A model generated the notes under the pieces. That model was not told the origin of the DNA. It ran no database searches and saw nothing but the letters and a program-made list of their open reading frames with translations. From NCBI GenBank assembly GCA_016302965.1, contig JAEDMP010000019.1:1-33504 (forward strand): a stretch of 33,504 nt of DNA, given 5' to 3'. Within the stretch, counting starts at the first letter, position 1. Every line of letters starts with the position of its first letter. The position numbers and the translations under genes are program-made. The stretch comes from Bacteroidaceae bacterium (GTDB lineage: Bacteria; Bacteroidota; Bacteroidia; Bacteroidales; Bacteroidaceae). Of this stretch, positions 24,943 to 33,483 are shown piece after piece.

Positions 24943-26676
24943 ATGAAAAAGATTTTCAATTATATATTGGCTGCCTCATTCGGTTGCATGGCAGCAAGTT
25001 GCTCCGACTTTCTTGAGGAGCAGGTGCCTCAGGGCACACTTGACGAGAACCAGGTAAAGGATCCCTCACTGGTTGAGAGTACCGTCATCTCCGCCTATGC
25101 AGGATTCACGCAAAGCGAAGACATCAATGGTTCGTTCTCCATGTGGAACTACGATGTACGTTCCGATGATGCCTACAAAGGAGGTAGTTCGGTGAACGAT
25201 GGTGACGTGTTTCATCAGCTTGAGGTGCAGAAAGGTGTACTGACCACCAACTGGAACATCAGCGACATGTGGAATCGACTATACATCACCATCTCTCGCA
25301 TCAATTCAGCCATCAGTGTGCTTGAGAAGTGCGATGAGAGCTATGCCCTCAAAGAACAGCGTCTTGCCGAGATGAAATTCTTGCGTGCCTACAGCCATTT
25401 CCTGCTGAAACGTCTCTACAAGAACATTCCGTTCATCATGAACGCCAACCTCCAGTATGAAGAATACAATACCCTTTCAAACACTGAATACACCAATGAC
25501 GAGGCATGGGGGATTATTGCCAGGGAATTGGAGGAAGCCTACGAGGTATTGCCGGTGAAACAATCCGACAAAGGTCGTCCCACAAAGGCTGCTTGTGCTG
25601 CGTTTCTTGCCAAAGTCTACCTTTATAAGGCTTACCACCAAGACGATGCAAAGAGCCATCAGGTGACCAGTATTGACACTGACGACTTGAACAAGGTTAT
25701 CCAATACACCGATCCCGCAATCTACTCTGCCGGCGGCTATGCTCTTGAGGCTGACATCCACAACAATTTCCGCCCGGAGGAGCAATACGAGAATGGATGC
25801 GAGTCGATATGGGCCATCCAATACTCACGCAACGACGGTTCGACATACGGCAACCTCAACTGGTCGAATGGCCTGATTTGTCCCAACATCGCCGATGTGA
25901 CGGATGGCGGTTGCGACTTCTACAAGCCATCGCAAAATCTGGTCAACGCCTTCCGTACCGACAATAGCGGTCTGCCACTGATTGACCGTTTCAACCAAAA
26001 GGACTATGACATGGCAACCGACAATGCCGATCCGCGTCTCTTCCTGACCGTAGGCATGACAGGACTCCCCTATATGTTCAACCAAGACTATCTGATGGAC
26101 CGTACATCCAACTGGAGCCGCTCTGGAGGTCTCTATGGATACTACGTCACTCTGAAGCAGAATGTCGACCCAGCCCTCATTGACCAATACCTGATAAAAG
26201 GCTCGTTTTGGGCAACCAGCATGAACCGCATTGTATTCCGCTATGCCGATGTACTGCTGGAACGTGCAGAGGCTTTTGCACAACTGGGCAAGACCACAGA
26301 GGCTATCGCCTTAGTGAACCAGATACGCTCCCGTGCAGCAGGAAGCACCCAAATGATTGCCAACTACCCGACAAAATACGGTGTGAAGTTCTATTGCAAG
26401 AATTACGCGGGCCTATACGACAAGGAACAGACCATCAAGATTGTGAAGATGGAGCGCCGCCTTGAGTTGGCCATGGAATCGGAACGGTTCTTCGACCTTG
26501 TGAGATGGGGTGAAGCAGCGCAGACACTCAACAACTATTATGCTGCGGAAAAAACAAAATGCACGGTCTATGGAGAGGCTGAGTTCACCGCCAACAAGGG
26601 AGAATATCTGCCCATTCCTTTTGCCCAGGTGGCGGCTTCCAACGGACATTATACACAGAATATTGGTAACTGGTAA
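24943..26676 (+). CDS. susD: SusD/RagB-family outer-membrane glycan-binding lipoprotein
   Basis: The protein has 577 residues, with a lipoprotein signal ending MAASC and the SDFLEEQVPQGTL start typical of SusD proteins. The helical TPR-like scaffold is visible in the middle (LKEQRLAEMKFLRAYSHFLLKRLYKNIPFI and GRPTKAACAAFLAKVYLYKAY). The C-terminal RagB/SusD signature includes NRIVFRYADVLLERAEAFAQLGKTTEAIALVNQIRSRAG-like sequence and RRLELAMESERFFDLVRWG, ending with YLPIPFAQVAAS. It sits on the cell surface as the lid of the SusC pore and binds the incoming glycan. Co-transcribed with susC. Confidence 0.96.
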   Translation: MKKIFNYILAASFGCMAASCSDFLEEQVPQGTLDENQVKDPSLVESTVISAYAGFTQSEDINGSFSMWNYDVRSDDAYKGGSSVNDGDVFHQLEVQKGVLTTNWNISDMWNRLYITISRINSAISVLEKCDESYALKEQRLAEMKFLRAYSHFLLKRLYKNIPFIMNANLQYEEYNTLSNTEYTNDEAWGIIARELEEAYEVLPVKQSDKGRPTKAACAAFLAKVYLYKAYHQDDAKSHQVTSIDTDDLNKVIQYTDPAIYSAGGYALEADIHNNFRPEEQYENGCESIWAIQYSRNDGSTYGNLNWSNGLICPNIADVTDGGCDFYKPSQNLVNAFRTDNSGLPLIDRFNQKDYDMATDNADPRLFLTVGMTGLPYMFNQDYLMDRTSNWSRSGGLYGYYVTLKQNVDPALIDQYLIKGSFWATSMNRIVFRYADVLLERAEAFAQLGKTTEAIALVNQIRSRAAGSTQMIANYPTKYGVKFYCKNYAGLYDKEQTIKIVKMERRLELAMESERFFDLVRWGEAAQTLNNYYAAEKTKCTVYGEAEFTANKGEYLPIPFAQVAASNGHYTQNIGNW

Positions 26677-26687
26677 AAAACAAGTAC

Positions 26688-28097
26688 ATGATGAAAACAA
26701 TAATCAACAATACGATAAAGGCATTGGTCGCAGTCATCTTCATGACATGCTTCGCTGCCTGTTCAGACGATAACGTCAGCAACCTGCAACTTTCTGGCGA
26801 TTGCTCTATAGAGGCATTGACTCTCGACGAATATGAGGGTCAGATTGATTTCAATTCCCGCACAGTGACAGTGAACTTGCCTGAAACCTACGATACACAA
26901 GCCATGAGCGTGACAGAGCTCCGCCTTTCAGAGGGGGCCTCGGCAAATATCCAGAAAGGTCAGACCGTCAACATGGAGGGAGTTCAGAATATCCATGTAA
27001 CCAATGGCGACCTGTTCCTCGACTGGAAACTCGTTGCCAAACGTGACGAAGCCAAGATTTACTCGTTTATCATCAATGACGTTTATAACGGCATCATCAA
27101 TCAGGATATGAAAACCATCACGGTATATGTGCCCGGCGATGTGGACTTGACCTCACTCGTTCCGTCCATCGAGTGCAGCGAGGGGGCTGTCTGTCAACCA
27201 CTCAATGGTGTTGCCCAAGACTTCACGCGTCCGCTTATCTATACCGTAACCAATGGCACTGCCCAAACCCAATACACTATCACCGTATTTGCCATTGACA
27301 AGCCCAAGGCCGTATTTGTCGGCAATGCATCAACCATGAACGACCTCGACCCCGAGGCCCAAGCAGCTTGTTCCTGGATGCTCGCCAATATTGAGAAATC
27401 GCTCTATGCTTCATTTGCCGATATCCAATCAGAAACGGTTGACCTCTCCGAGTGTGCTGTAATCTGGTGGCATTTCCACTACGATGGCGGTGTGGACGGC
27501 CACGACCAGTTTATGACCAAGGCCCCCTACGCCCTTGATGCCAAGAATCAGCTTCGCTCCTACTATGAGAATGGTGGTGCTTTCTTCCTCACCCGTTATG
27601 CCACCAATCTTCCATCGTTCATTGGTGCCACTGGCGACGACGAATGGACAACGCCAAACAACTGCTGGGGACAGAATGAAGCCGATGCCGAATTGTGCGG
27701 TGGCCCTTGGGATTTCAAGATGTATCACGGACAGTCAAGCCATCCGCTCTGGCAAGGCCTTGTGGCAGGTGATGATCCCAACGCCGTCTATACCACAGAT
27801 GCCGGTTATCATATCACCAACTCTACGGCTCAATACCACATTGGTACGGATTGGGGAGGCTACGACAACCACGAAGCATGGGAGACCCGAACGGGTGGCA
27901 AGATTCTCGGCGTAGGCGGTGACGGTTCCGTTGTCGCATGGGAATATCCTGCCCACGACGGCAAGGGAGGTATCATCTGCATCGGCTCAGGCTGTTACGA
28001 CTGGTATTCCTATACCTTCGAGGCAGGCTACACGGAGAGGTTCCACAAGAATGTCGCCATCATCACCCAGAATGCTTTCAACTATCTATCAAAGTAA
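26688..28097 (+). CDS. Surface lipoprotein with DUF5018-like Ig repeats and a DUF4960-type domain
   Basis: The protein has 469 residues (the ATGs at 26688 and 26691 are both usable). A lipoprotein signal ends CFAACSDD, so the protein is membrane-anchored and probably surface-exposed. Residues about 35-205 hold two beta-sandwich repeats of the DUF5018 kind (YSFIINDVYNG and QYTITVFAI mark the repeat edges). Residues about 207-467 resemble DUF4960, a domain with a glutamine-amidotransferase-like look (KAVFVGNAS, VIWWHFHYDGG, GGAFFLTRYATNLPSFIG, HGQSSHPLWQGL), but no catalytic triad is assigned. It occupies the SusE position, between SusD and GH32, where B. thetaiotaomicron encodes a levan-binding protein. 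A glycan-binding or structural role is the best guess; enzymatic activity is not excluded. Confidence 0.75.
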   Translation: MMKTIINNTIKALVAVIFMTCFAACSDDNVSNLQLSGDCSIEALTLDEYEGQIDFNSRTVTVNLPETYDTQAMSVTELRLSEGASANIQKGQTVNMEGVQNIHVTNGDLFLDWKLVAKRDEAKIYSFIINDVYNGIINQDMKTITVYVPGDVDLTSLVPSIECSEGAVCQPLNGVAQDFTRPLIYTVTNGTAQTQYTITVFAIDKPKAVFVGNASTMNDLDPEAQAACSWMLANIEKSLYASFADIQSETVDLSECAVIWWHFHYDGGVDGHDQFMTKAPYALDAKNQLRSYYENGGAFFLTRYATNLPSFIGATGDDEWTTPNNCWGQNEADAELCGGPWDFKMYHGQSSHPLWQGLVAGDDPNAVYTTDAGYHITNSTAQYHIGTDWGGYDNHEAWETRTGGKILGVGGDGSVVAWEYPAHDGKGGIICIGSGCYDWYSYTFEAGYTERFHKNVAIITQNAFNYLSK

Positions 28098-28121
28098 ATG
28101 CTTTTTTTAAACGTATCATAT

Positions 28122-29684
28122 ATGAAATCCATGATATTATCAACAATCGTGCTTTCTGCACTTGCAATGACTTCATGTAGTGACGACCATTTCGTTGGCG
28201 ATCCCGCAAAGGACTGGACTGCAACAACTGAGTGTTTTATTCCCACCGAGGAAAACAGCTACAACACATTCTGGAAACCAGCCATAGGCAGAGTGGGTGA
28301 CCCTATGCCTTTCTATGACAAGAAAGAGGGCAACTTCAAGGTGCTCTACCTGCAGGAGTTCGACAACAACGATGCCTGGTGCTACCATCCCATTTATGGC
28401 GTATCTACCACCGACGGTGCCAACTATCAAGGCATGGGTGAAATACTCGAGACAGGCAAGTCTAAAGATGAACTTGATGCTGCATTAGGTACGGGCTGCG
28501 CCGTGTATAACGAGACCAACGGACTTTACTACATCTATTATACCGGTCACACAACACGTGAGGTGGTGATGCGTGCCACATCACCCGACTTCAAGACCTG
28601 GACCAAAGACAAGGCATGGGTGCTGAGCGGCACTGACAACGGCTATTCTGATACCGACTTCCGCGACCCACAGGTCTTCCAGGACGACAACGGCCTTTGG
28701 CACATGATTATTGCAAGCAACTTGAAATTTGCCGAATACACGTCCGTCAATCTGCACGACTGGGAATATGCTGGAGAGTTCTCCTGTATGATTTGGGACC
28801 GTATGCTCGAATGCCCAGACATTTTCAAGATGGGCGACTGGTGGTATATGGTCTATAGCGAGGCTTACCGCAGCGACTGGAGCCGTAAGGTGAAGTATAT
28901 GATGGCCCGTTCACTCGACGAACTGAAAAAGTGTTTCAACGAAGGACCCAAATGGCCTGCCGATGACAAGGAGGGAGTGCTCGACACACGTGCCTTCTAT
29001 GCTGGCAAAACTGCCTCCAATGGCACTGACCGTTTTATCTGGGGGTGGACGCCTTATCGTACCGGCACCACCATTCACGACAAGAACATTGCCGTAGGGG
29101 CACAAGGCGAACCCAACTGGTCGGGAGCGCTCGTTTGCCACAAGCTCATACAACATGCCGATGGCACACTCTCTGTGGGTGAAGTGCCGGCAATGTCCCA
29201 AAAGTACATTGATCAGACAGAACCCAAGGTGATGGCTTCTGAAAACTATACCTCAGGGCAGATATCTGGCAATGGATATGTGCTATACAGCCGTCTCGGC
29301 TACCACAACCACATTTCCTTTGTAGTAAAGGCTGGAGAAGGCGACAAATGGGGTGTTTCATTCGTCCGTGGAACAGATGCAACCAAATACTACTCTCTCG
29401 TGGTCAATCCCGAATGGGAAAACGGCCGGCGCAAGGTCAACTTCGAGCAGGAAGGCACAGAGGGCAAGGGCTTTATCCCCGGTGCCGACGGATACATCTT
29501 CCCCCGTCCGGCCGACAACACCTACAAGGTAGACATCTATACCGACAACTCTGTCGTAGTGATGTATATCAACGGAGAGTATGGCTCCACTCAACGTATC
29601 TATGGCTTGCAGAAAAACTGCTGGTCGGTGAATAGCTACGGTGGAAACATCCTCATAAACGATGTAAAAGTCAACATGTACTAA
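28122..29684 (+). CDS. Surface GH32-family lipoprotein, variant nucleophile motif (endo-fructanase candidate)
   Basis: The protein has 520 residues. The ATG at 28122 is chosen over 28098 because it opens the lipoprotein signal MKSMILSTIVLSALAMTSC. The GH32/GH43-type propeller keeps all three acidic positions: Asp60 in VGDPMPFY, Asp182 in FRDPQVF and Glu230 in LECPDIF. The usual NDPNG around the nucleophile is replaced by GDPMP, a subgroup variant. A C-terminal beta-sandwich (about 385-520) completes it. Surface anchoring in a SusCD operon fits an enzyme that cuts long fructan before import, like BT1760 of B. thetaiotaomicron. Because of the variant motif, altered specificity or a binding-only role is possible. 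It is the last gene of the operon, followed at once by a strong hairpin. Confidence 0.82.
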   Translation: MKSMILSTIVLSALAMTSCSDDHFVGDPAKDWTATTECFIPTEENSYNTFWKPAIGRVGDPMPFYDKKEGNFKVLYLQEFDNNDAWCYHPIYGVSTTDGANYQGMGEILETGKSKDELDAALGTGCAVYNETNGLYYIYYTGHTTREVVMRATSPDFKTWTKDKAWVLSGTDNGYSDTDFRDPQVFQDDNGLWHMIIASNLKFAEYTSVNLHDWEYAGEFSCMIWDRMLECPDIFKMGDWWYMVYSEAYRSDWSRKVKYMMARSLDELKKCFNEGPKWPADDKEGVLDTRAFYAGKTASNGTDRFIWGWTPYRTGTTIHDKNIAVGAQGEPNWSGALVCHKLIQHADGTLSVGEVPAMSQKYIDQTEPKVMASENYTSGQISGNGYVLYSRLGYHNHISFVVKAGEGDKWGVSFVRGTDATKYYSLVVNPEWENGRRKVNFEQEGTEGKGFIPGADGYIFPRPADNTYKVDIYTDNSVVVMYINGEYGSTQRIYGLQKNCWSVNSYGGNILINDVKVNMY

Positions 29685-29690
29685 CAGCAT

Positions 29691-29727
29691 TCAAAGAGGG
29701 CGTGTCAGTTTGACACGCCCTCTTTGA
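29691..29727. terminator. Perfect 17-bp hairpin at the end of the SusCD operon
   Basis: TCAAAGAGGGCGTGTCA (29691-29707) pairs perfectly with 29711-29727 around a 3-nt loop, starting 6 bases after the GH32 stop. The stem arms carry AAAG/CTTT ends, so it can serve both strands, although no separate T-tract follows. Confidence 0.85.
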
Positions 29728-29984
29728 ACAGTTCCCCAGGTTTCAGTTATGGAGAGAGAGATTAAGCATGGTGAACTGCTCTTGTCTTATCCCGGTGACT
29801 GCTCGCCCTCAAACCCCTTGGTGTTTTTCAGGTCTTGGCTTCGCCACTACCTGAAAATTGCACTTCTATCTTGAACCTTCTCTCTCTTGGTGTTGAGAAC
29901 TTGCGGAGTGCTTTTATGAAAAGATTTTGTAAATTTGCACTTGCTAGTTGAATCCGCGACGAAAGAAGAGTAAAGCAAGAGCTA
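29728..29984. other. Structured gene-free region between the fructan operon and the aminopeptidase gene
   Basis: No gene is called. A hairpin TTCAGGT/ACCTGAA with an inner TGGC/GCCA stem and TTC loop lies at 29829-29859. GAGAGAGAG near 29752 could pair with CTCTCTC near 29877. A perfect plus-strand -7 box, TAAATTTG (29930-29937), faces the aminopeptidase 3' end although no plus-strand gene follows; it may be the leftover promoter of a lost gene or a source of antisense RNA. On the minus strand a protein-like frame (KALRKFSTPRERRFKIEVQF then SGSGEAKT) ends at 29828, with no good start. Confidence 0.4.
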
Positions 29985-31778
29985 TCACCCTCTTGCCAAA
30001 GGTGCCGTGGCCTCCTGCAACCAGAGGCGGTGGGCCTCATCCAGCAGCGGCGACAGTTCCTCGTAAACCCGAGCATGATAGTCGTTGAGCCATTGCAGTT
30101 CCTCATCGGTGAGCAGCTGCACATCAATGGGAGCCTTGTCGATGGGACAGAGCGTGAGCGGCTGCAACTGCAGGAACTCACCGAAACTGGTCTTCATATA
30201 GGGTTCGATGATCATCGTGTTCTCGATGCGCACACCGAACTTTCCGGCCAGATAGAGTCCAGGCTCATTGGTCACCGTCATGCCAGCCACCAGCGGCGTA
30301 GGTTTCCACTCCATACGGATCTGATGGGGACCCTCGTGCACATTCAAGTAGGAACCCACGCCATGCCCCGTACCGTGCATATAGTTCATGCCCTCACGCC
30401 AAAGATCCTTGCGGGCCAAGGCATCCAGTTGGGTGCCTGATGCTCCCTTGGGGAACTTGAGCAGGGAGAGCTGGATATGCCCCTTGAGCACCAGGGTATA
30501 GACATGCCGCTGTTCCTCTGTGACGGGGCCGAGGGCGATGGTTCGGGTGATGTCGGTGGTTCCGTCGGCATATTGGGCACCGCTGTCGAGCAACAGCAGA
30601 CCTTCCGGACGCAGGGGGATATCCGTCTCGGGTGTCGCCTCATAATGCACAATGGCACCATGATCCTGATAGCCCGCTATCGTATCGAAGGAAATATCGC
30701 GGAAGTTCTCTTGTTCGGCCCTTAAAGCCGTCAGTTTCCTGTCGATGCTGACTTCGGTCTCGCCGCCTGCCTCCACCGCAGGTTTCAGCCAACGCAGGAA
30801 CTGTACCATCGCCACCCCATCACGGAGCATCGAGCGACGGTAGCCGGCAATCTCGGCTTCGTTCTTCACCGCCTTCATTGCGGGGATGGGCGAGGCTCCT
30901 ACCTTCTCCTGGCATGCGGCCTTCTGATAGAGCGTATAGGCTGTCTCTCCCTTGTCCATCAGGATGTTGTATTCCCCGTAATCCCACAGCGCATCAGCCA
31001 CATGGTCATAGTCATCCACCTTGACGCCGCTCCTTTCAAGCTGGACTTCTGCCTGGGTGGTCAGTTTGCTACGGTCTACGAAGAGCGTGGCCGTCTCTTG
31101 GGTGAGCAGCAGGTAGGAGACAAACACAGGATTGCAATGTACATCCGCGCCACGCAGGTTGAGCAGCCAGGCGATATCGTCGAGAGCCGACACAAGCATA
31201 CCGTAGACCCTGCGCTCGCGCAAAGCCTCCCTCACCCGTCCAATCTTGTGGGCAGCCGACTCTCCGGCATAGTCCAAGGGATGGACGACGATGGGAGCCG
31301 GGGGCAGTTCGGGCCGGTCTTTCCAGATGAGGGCCAAGGGGTCGAAGTTGGTGCGCAGCGTGATGCCCCCCTGACGGCGGAGCTCCATCTTCATCTGCTC
31401 CACACTGGCGACATCATTCACCATACCGTCCATACCTACCTCAGCCCCGTTGATGGCCGAGAGTTTCTGTCCCAGCCATTCGGCGATAGAGGGTGTACCC
31501 TCCATGCCCTGCTTCATCAGCACAAAACTCGTCCCGCGCAACTGCTCTTCAGCAGCCAGGAAATAACGGGAGTCGGTCCAGAGGGCCGCTTCCTGCATGG
31601 TGACCACAGCGGTTCCGGCCGAACCGTTGAACCCACTGATAAACTCACGTCCCTTCCAGTGGTCGGGCACATATTCCCCATGATGGGGGTCGGTACTGGG
31701 GAAGATAAAGGCATCCAGCCTTTCCCGTTTCATCACCTCTCGCAGTGCGGCGAGTCGCTCGATTATCATTGCTTTCAT
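29985..31778 (-). CDS. Xaa-Pro aminopeptidase (M24B metallopeptidase)
   Basis: The protein has 597 residues and no signal peptide, so it is cytosolic. Two creatinase-type N-terminal domains (starting RLDAFIFPSTDPHHGEYV and later YGMLVSALDDIAWLLNLRG) precede the pita-bread catalytic domain. Its metal-binding residues are visible in LLLDSGAQYADGTTDITRT (two Asp), GTGHGVGSYLNVHEGPHQ (His), TNEPGLY (Glu) and GVRIENTMII (Glu). It removes N-terminal residues preceding proline. The gene is intact here. Residues about 471-562 are duplicated exactly at 18278-18553. A perfect minus-strand -7 box lies 24 bases upstream, and the gene is divergent from mdh. Confidence 0.95.
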   Translation of the reverse strand: MKAMIIERLAALREVMKRERLDAFIFPSTDPHHGEYVPDHWKGREFISGFNGSAGTAVVTMQEAALWTDSRYFLAAEEQLRGTSFVLMKQGMEGTPSIAEWLGQKLSAINGAEVGMDGMVNDVASVEQMKMELRRQGGITLRTNFDPLALIWKDRPELPPAPIVVHPLDYAGESAAHKIGRVREALRERRVYGMLVSALDDIAWLLNLRGADVHCNPVFVSYLLLTQETATLFVDRSKLTTQAEVQLERSGVKVDDYDHVADALWDYGEYNILMDKGETAYTLYQKAACQEKVGASPIPAMKAVKNEAEIAGYRRSMLRDGVAMVQFLRWLKPAVEAGGETEVSIDRKLTALRAEQENFRDISFDTIAGYQDHGAIVHYEATPETDIPLRPEGLLLLDSGAQYADGTTDITRTIALGPVTEEQRHVYTLVLKGHIQLSLLKFPKGASGTQLDALARKDLWREGMNYMHGTGHGVGSYLNVHEGPHQIRMEWKPTPLVAGMTVTNEPGLYLAGKFGVRIENTMIIEPYMKTSFGEFLQLQPLTLCPIDKAPIDVQLLTDEELQWLNDYHARVYEELSPLLDEAHRLWLQEATAPLARG

Positions 31779-31801
31779 CCTTATTTGCTATTTACAGATG
31801 G

Positions 31802-31809
31802 CAAAGATA
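31802..31809 (-). promoter_or_regulatory. -7 promoter box TATCTTTG (minus strand) for the aminopeptidase gene
   Basis: Reading the minus strand, TATCTTTG is a perfect TAnnTTTG match, 23 bases before the ATG at 31778. It predicts a very short leader. Confidence 0.65.
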
Positions 31810-31885
31810 CATCTTTTCAGAATTAATAACAAATAAAATAACAAAAAATGTGGCCAATAAATATGGCAAATCATCTTTTTTTTTG

Positions 31886-31893
31886 TAATTTTG
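31886..31893 (+). promoter_or_regulatory. -7 promoter box TAATTTTG for mdh
   Basis: This is a perfect TAnnTTTG match preceded by a long T-run, 51 bases upstream of the mdh ATG. Together with 31802-31809 it forms a compact divergent promoter pair. Confidence 0.65.
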
Positions 31894-31944
31894 CGCTGTT
31901 AATCAAAATAAGGATACATCAAATAACTTATTATTCATACAATT

Positions 31945-32943
31945 ATGGCATTTTTAACTCAAGACAAACTGGTGATTGTAGGCGCAGGTGGCGCCATTGG
32001 TTCTACCATGGTTCAGACAGCTTTGACCATGAAGCTGACTCCCAACGTATGTCTGTACGACGTCTATGCTCCCGGCATGGAGGGTGTGATGGAAGAGATG
32101 TTCCACTGCGGTTATGACAGTGTGAACCTCACCGCCACGACCGATGTAGCCGAGGCTTTCAAGGACGCTAAGTATATCATCTCATCCGGTGGTGCTCCCC
32201 GCAAGGCCGGCATGACCCGCGAAGACCTGCTCGCCGGCAACTGCAAGATTGCCGAGGAACTGGGTCAGAACATCAAGAAGTACTGCCCCGACGTGAAGCA
32301 CGTGGTGGTTATCTTCAACCCCGCCGACCTCACCGGTCTGGTTACCCTGCTCTACTCCGGTCTGAAACCCTCACAGGTGACCACACTGGCCGCCCTCGAC
32401 TCTACCCGTCTGCGCAGCGAGCTCTGCAAGAAGTTTGGCGTGAAGAGCGACGAGGTGACCGGTTGCCGCACCTTCGGTGGACACGGCGAGCAGATGGCCG
32501 TATTCGGCAGCAAGGTGATGATCCAGGGCAAGCCTCTGAGCGATATTATCGGTACCGACGCCCTTCCCCAGGAAGAGTGGGAGAAGCTGCGCACCGACGT
32601 GGTCCAGGGTGGCGCCAAGATTATCCAGCTCCGTGGCCGCAGCTCTTGGCAGAGCCCCGCTTACTGCTCTGTTGAGATGATTCGTGCCGTCATGGGTGGC
32701 GAAAGCTTCCAGTGGCCCGCAGGAACCTACGTGAAGAACGAGAAGTATCAGAACATCATGATGGCTATGGACACCACCCTCGATGCCAACGGCTGCTCTT
32801 ACAAGATGCCCGAAGGAACCGCCGAGGAGATGGCAGCCCTGGATGCCAGCTACGCCCACCTCTGCAAGATGCGCGACGAGCTGGTAACGCTGAACATCGT
32901 TCCTCCCGTTGAGAAGTGGAACGAAATCAACCCCAACCTCTAA
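31945..32943 (+). CDS. mdh: Malate dehydrogenase (LDH/MDH superfamily)
   Basis: The protein has 332 residues. A Rossmann NAD-binding motif (VGAGGAIGS, residues about 12-20) is followed by SSGGAPRKAGMTREDLL (the active-site loop with substrate-binding Arg), FNPADLTG, LDSTRLRSEL (Arg that binds the carboxylate) and the catalytic His180 in FGGHGEQM. It interconverts malate and oxaloacetate with NAD. In Bacteroidota it serves the reductive branch from oxaloacetate to fumarate and succinate. It is a single-gene unit with its own promoter and terminator. The loop sequence APRKAGMTREDLL supports malate rather than lactate as the substrate. Confidence 0.94.
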   Translation: MAFLTQDKLVIVGAGGAIGSTMVQTALTMKLTPNVCLYDVYAPGMEGVMEEMFHCGYDSVNLTATTDVAEAFKDAKYIISSGGAPRKAGMTREDLLAGNCKIAEELGQNIKKYCPDVKHVVVIFNPADLTGLVTLLYSGLKPSQVTTLAALDSTRLRSELCKKFGVKSDEVTGCRTFGGHGEQMAVFGSKVMIQGKPLSDIIGTDALPQEEWEKLRTDVVQGGAKIIQLRGRSSWQSPAYCSVEMIRAVMGGESFQWPAGTYVKNEKYQNIMMAMDTTLDANGCSYKMPEGTAEEMAALDASYAHLCKMRDELVTLNIVPPVEKWNEINPNL

Positions 32944-33019
32944 TCTCCAAAACCAAGAGTAGCAGATACAGAGTGCTGGCCAAGATTTCATCTGCCAGCG
33001 TTCTTACCCGCAGATAACA

Positions 33020-33061
33020 AGGGGCTTCGGACTGTTCACCCAGTCTTGAGCCCCTCTTTTT
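33020..33061 (+). terminator. Rho-independent terminator after mdh
   Basis: AGGGGCT (33020-33026) pairs with AGCCCCT (33049-33055), with an inner GACT/AGTC stem (33030-33033 and 33042-33045), and CTTTTT follows (33056-33061). It lies 77 bases after the mdh stop. Confidence 0.85.
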
Positions 33062-33099
33062 CTATCTGCCTGCTCTCTTCATCCATCATTCACCAAAGC

Positions 33100-33483
33100 A
33101 TGTTAGAAACAGGATTGACCCACACAAGCCACCTGCTGGTTGACGAACAGCAGACCGCCATCGCACGCGGTTCGGGCGACATGCCCGTGCTGGCCACCCC
33201 CGCCATGATGGCCCTGATGGAGAATGCCGCCATGCTGGCCGTGGCAGCCCATCTGCCCGAAGGCAGCACCACCGTTGGCGGACATATCGAGTCTTCACAC
33301 CTCTGCCCCACTCCCGTTGGAGCCGAAGTGACAGCCACAGCCACCCTCGACAAGATGGACGGCCGCAAACTCTACTTCAGCGTGAGCGCCCACCAGGGAG
33401 AGACCCTGCTCGGCGAAGGCAAGCATCTGCGCTTCATCGTAGACCGGGAGCGCTTCATGTCGAAAGTGCAGTCTGCCGTCTGA
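33100..33483 (+). CDS. Hotdog-fold thioesterase (fluoroacetyl-CoA thioesterase-like)
   Basis: The protein has 127 residues. The ATG at 33100 is chosen because the longer frame from 33046 begins inside the mdh terminator. The sequence fits a small single-domain hotdog protein: GSGDMPVLATPAMMALMENAAMLAV (central helix with the conserved Glu/Asn), TTVGGHIESSHLCPTPVGAEVTATATL (beta strands with the typical P-x-G turn) and ISVSAHQ-type strand KLYFSVSAHQGETLLGEGKH. Such proteins hydrolyse short acyl-CoA thioesters in the cytosol; the physiological substrate is unknown. Stop TGA lies 21 bases from the window end. No relation to the sugar loci is apparent. Confidence 0.85.
   Translation: MLETGLTHTSHLLVDEQQTAIARGSGDMPVLATPAMMALMENAAMLAVAAHLPEGSTTVGGHIESSHLCPTPVGAEVTATATLDKMDGRKLYFSVSAHQGETLLGEGKHLRFIVDRERFMSKVQSAV

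Noticed and set aside
18278..30368. Campbell-type integration of a circle into the aminopeptidase gene
   Set aside because: A single crossover would leave aminopeptidase sequence continuing on one side of the left copy. Instead the fragment is bounded by unrelated sequence on both sides while the right gene is complete.
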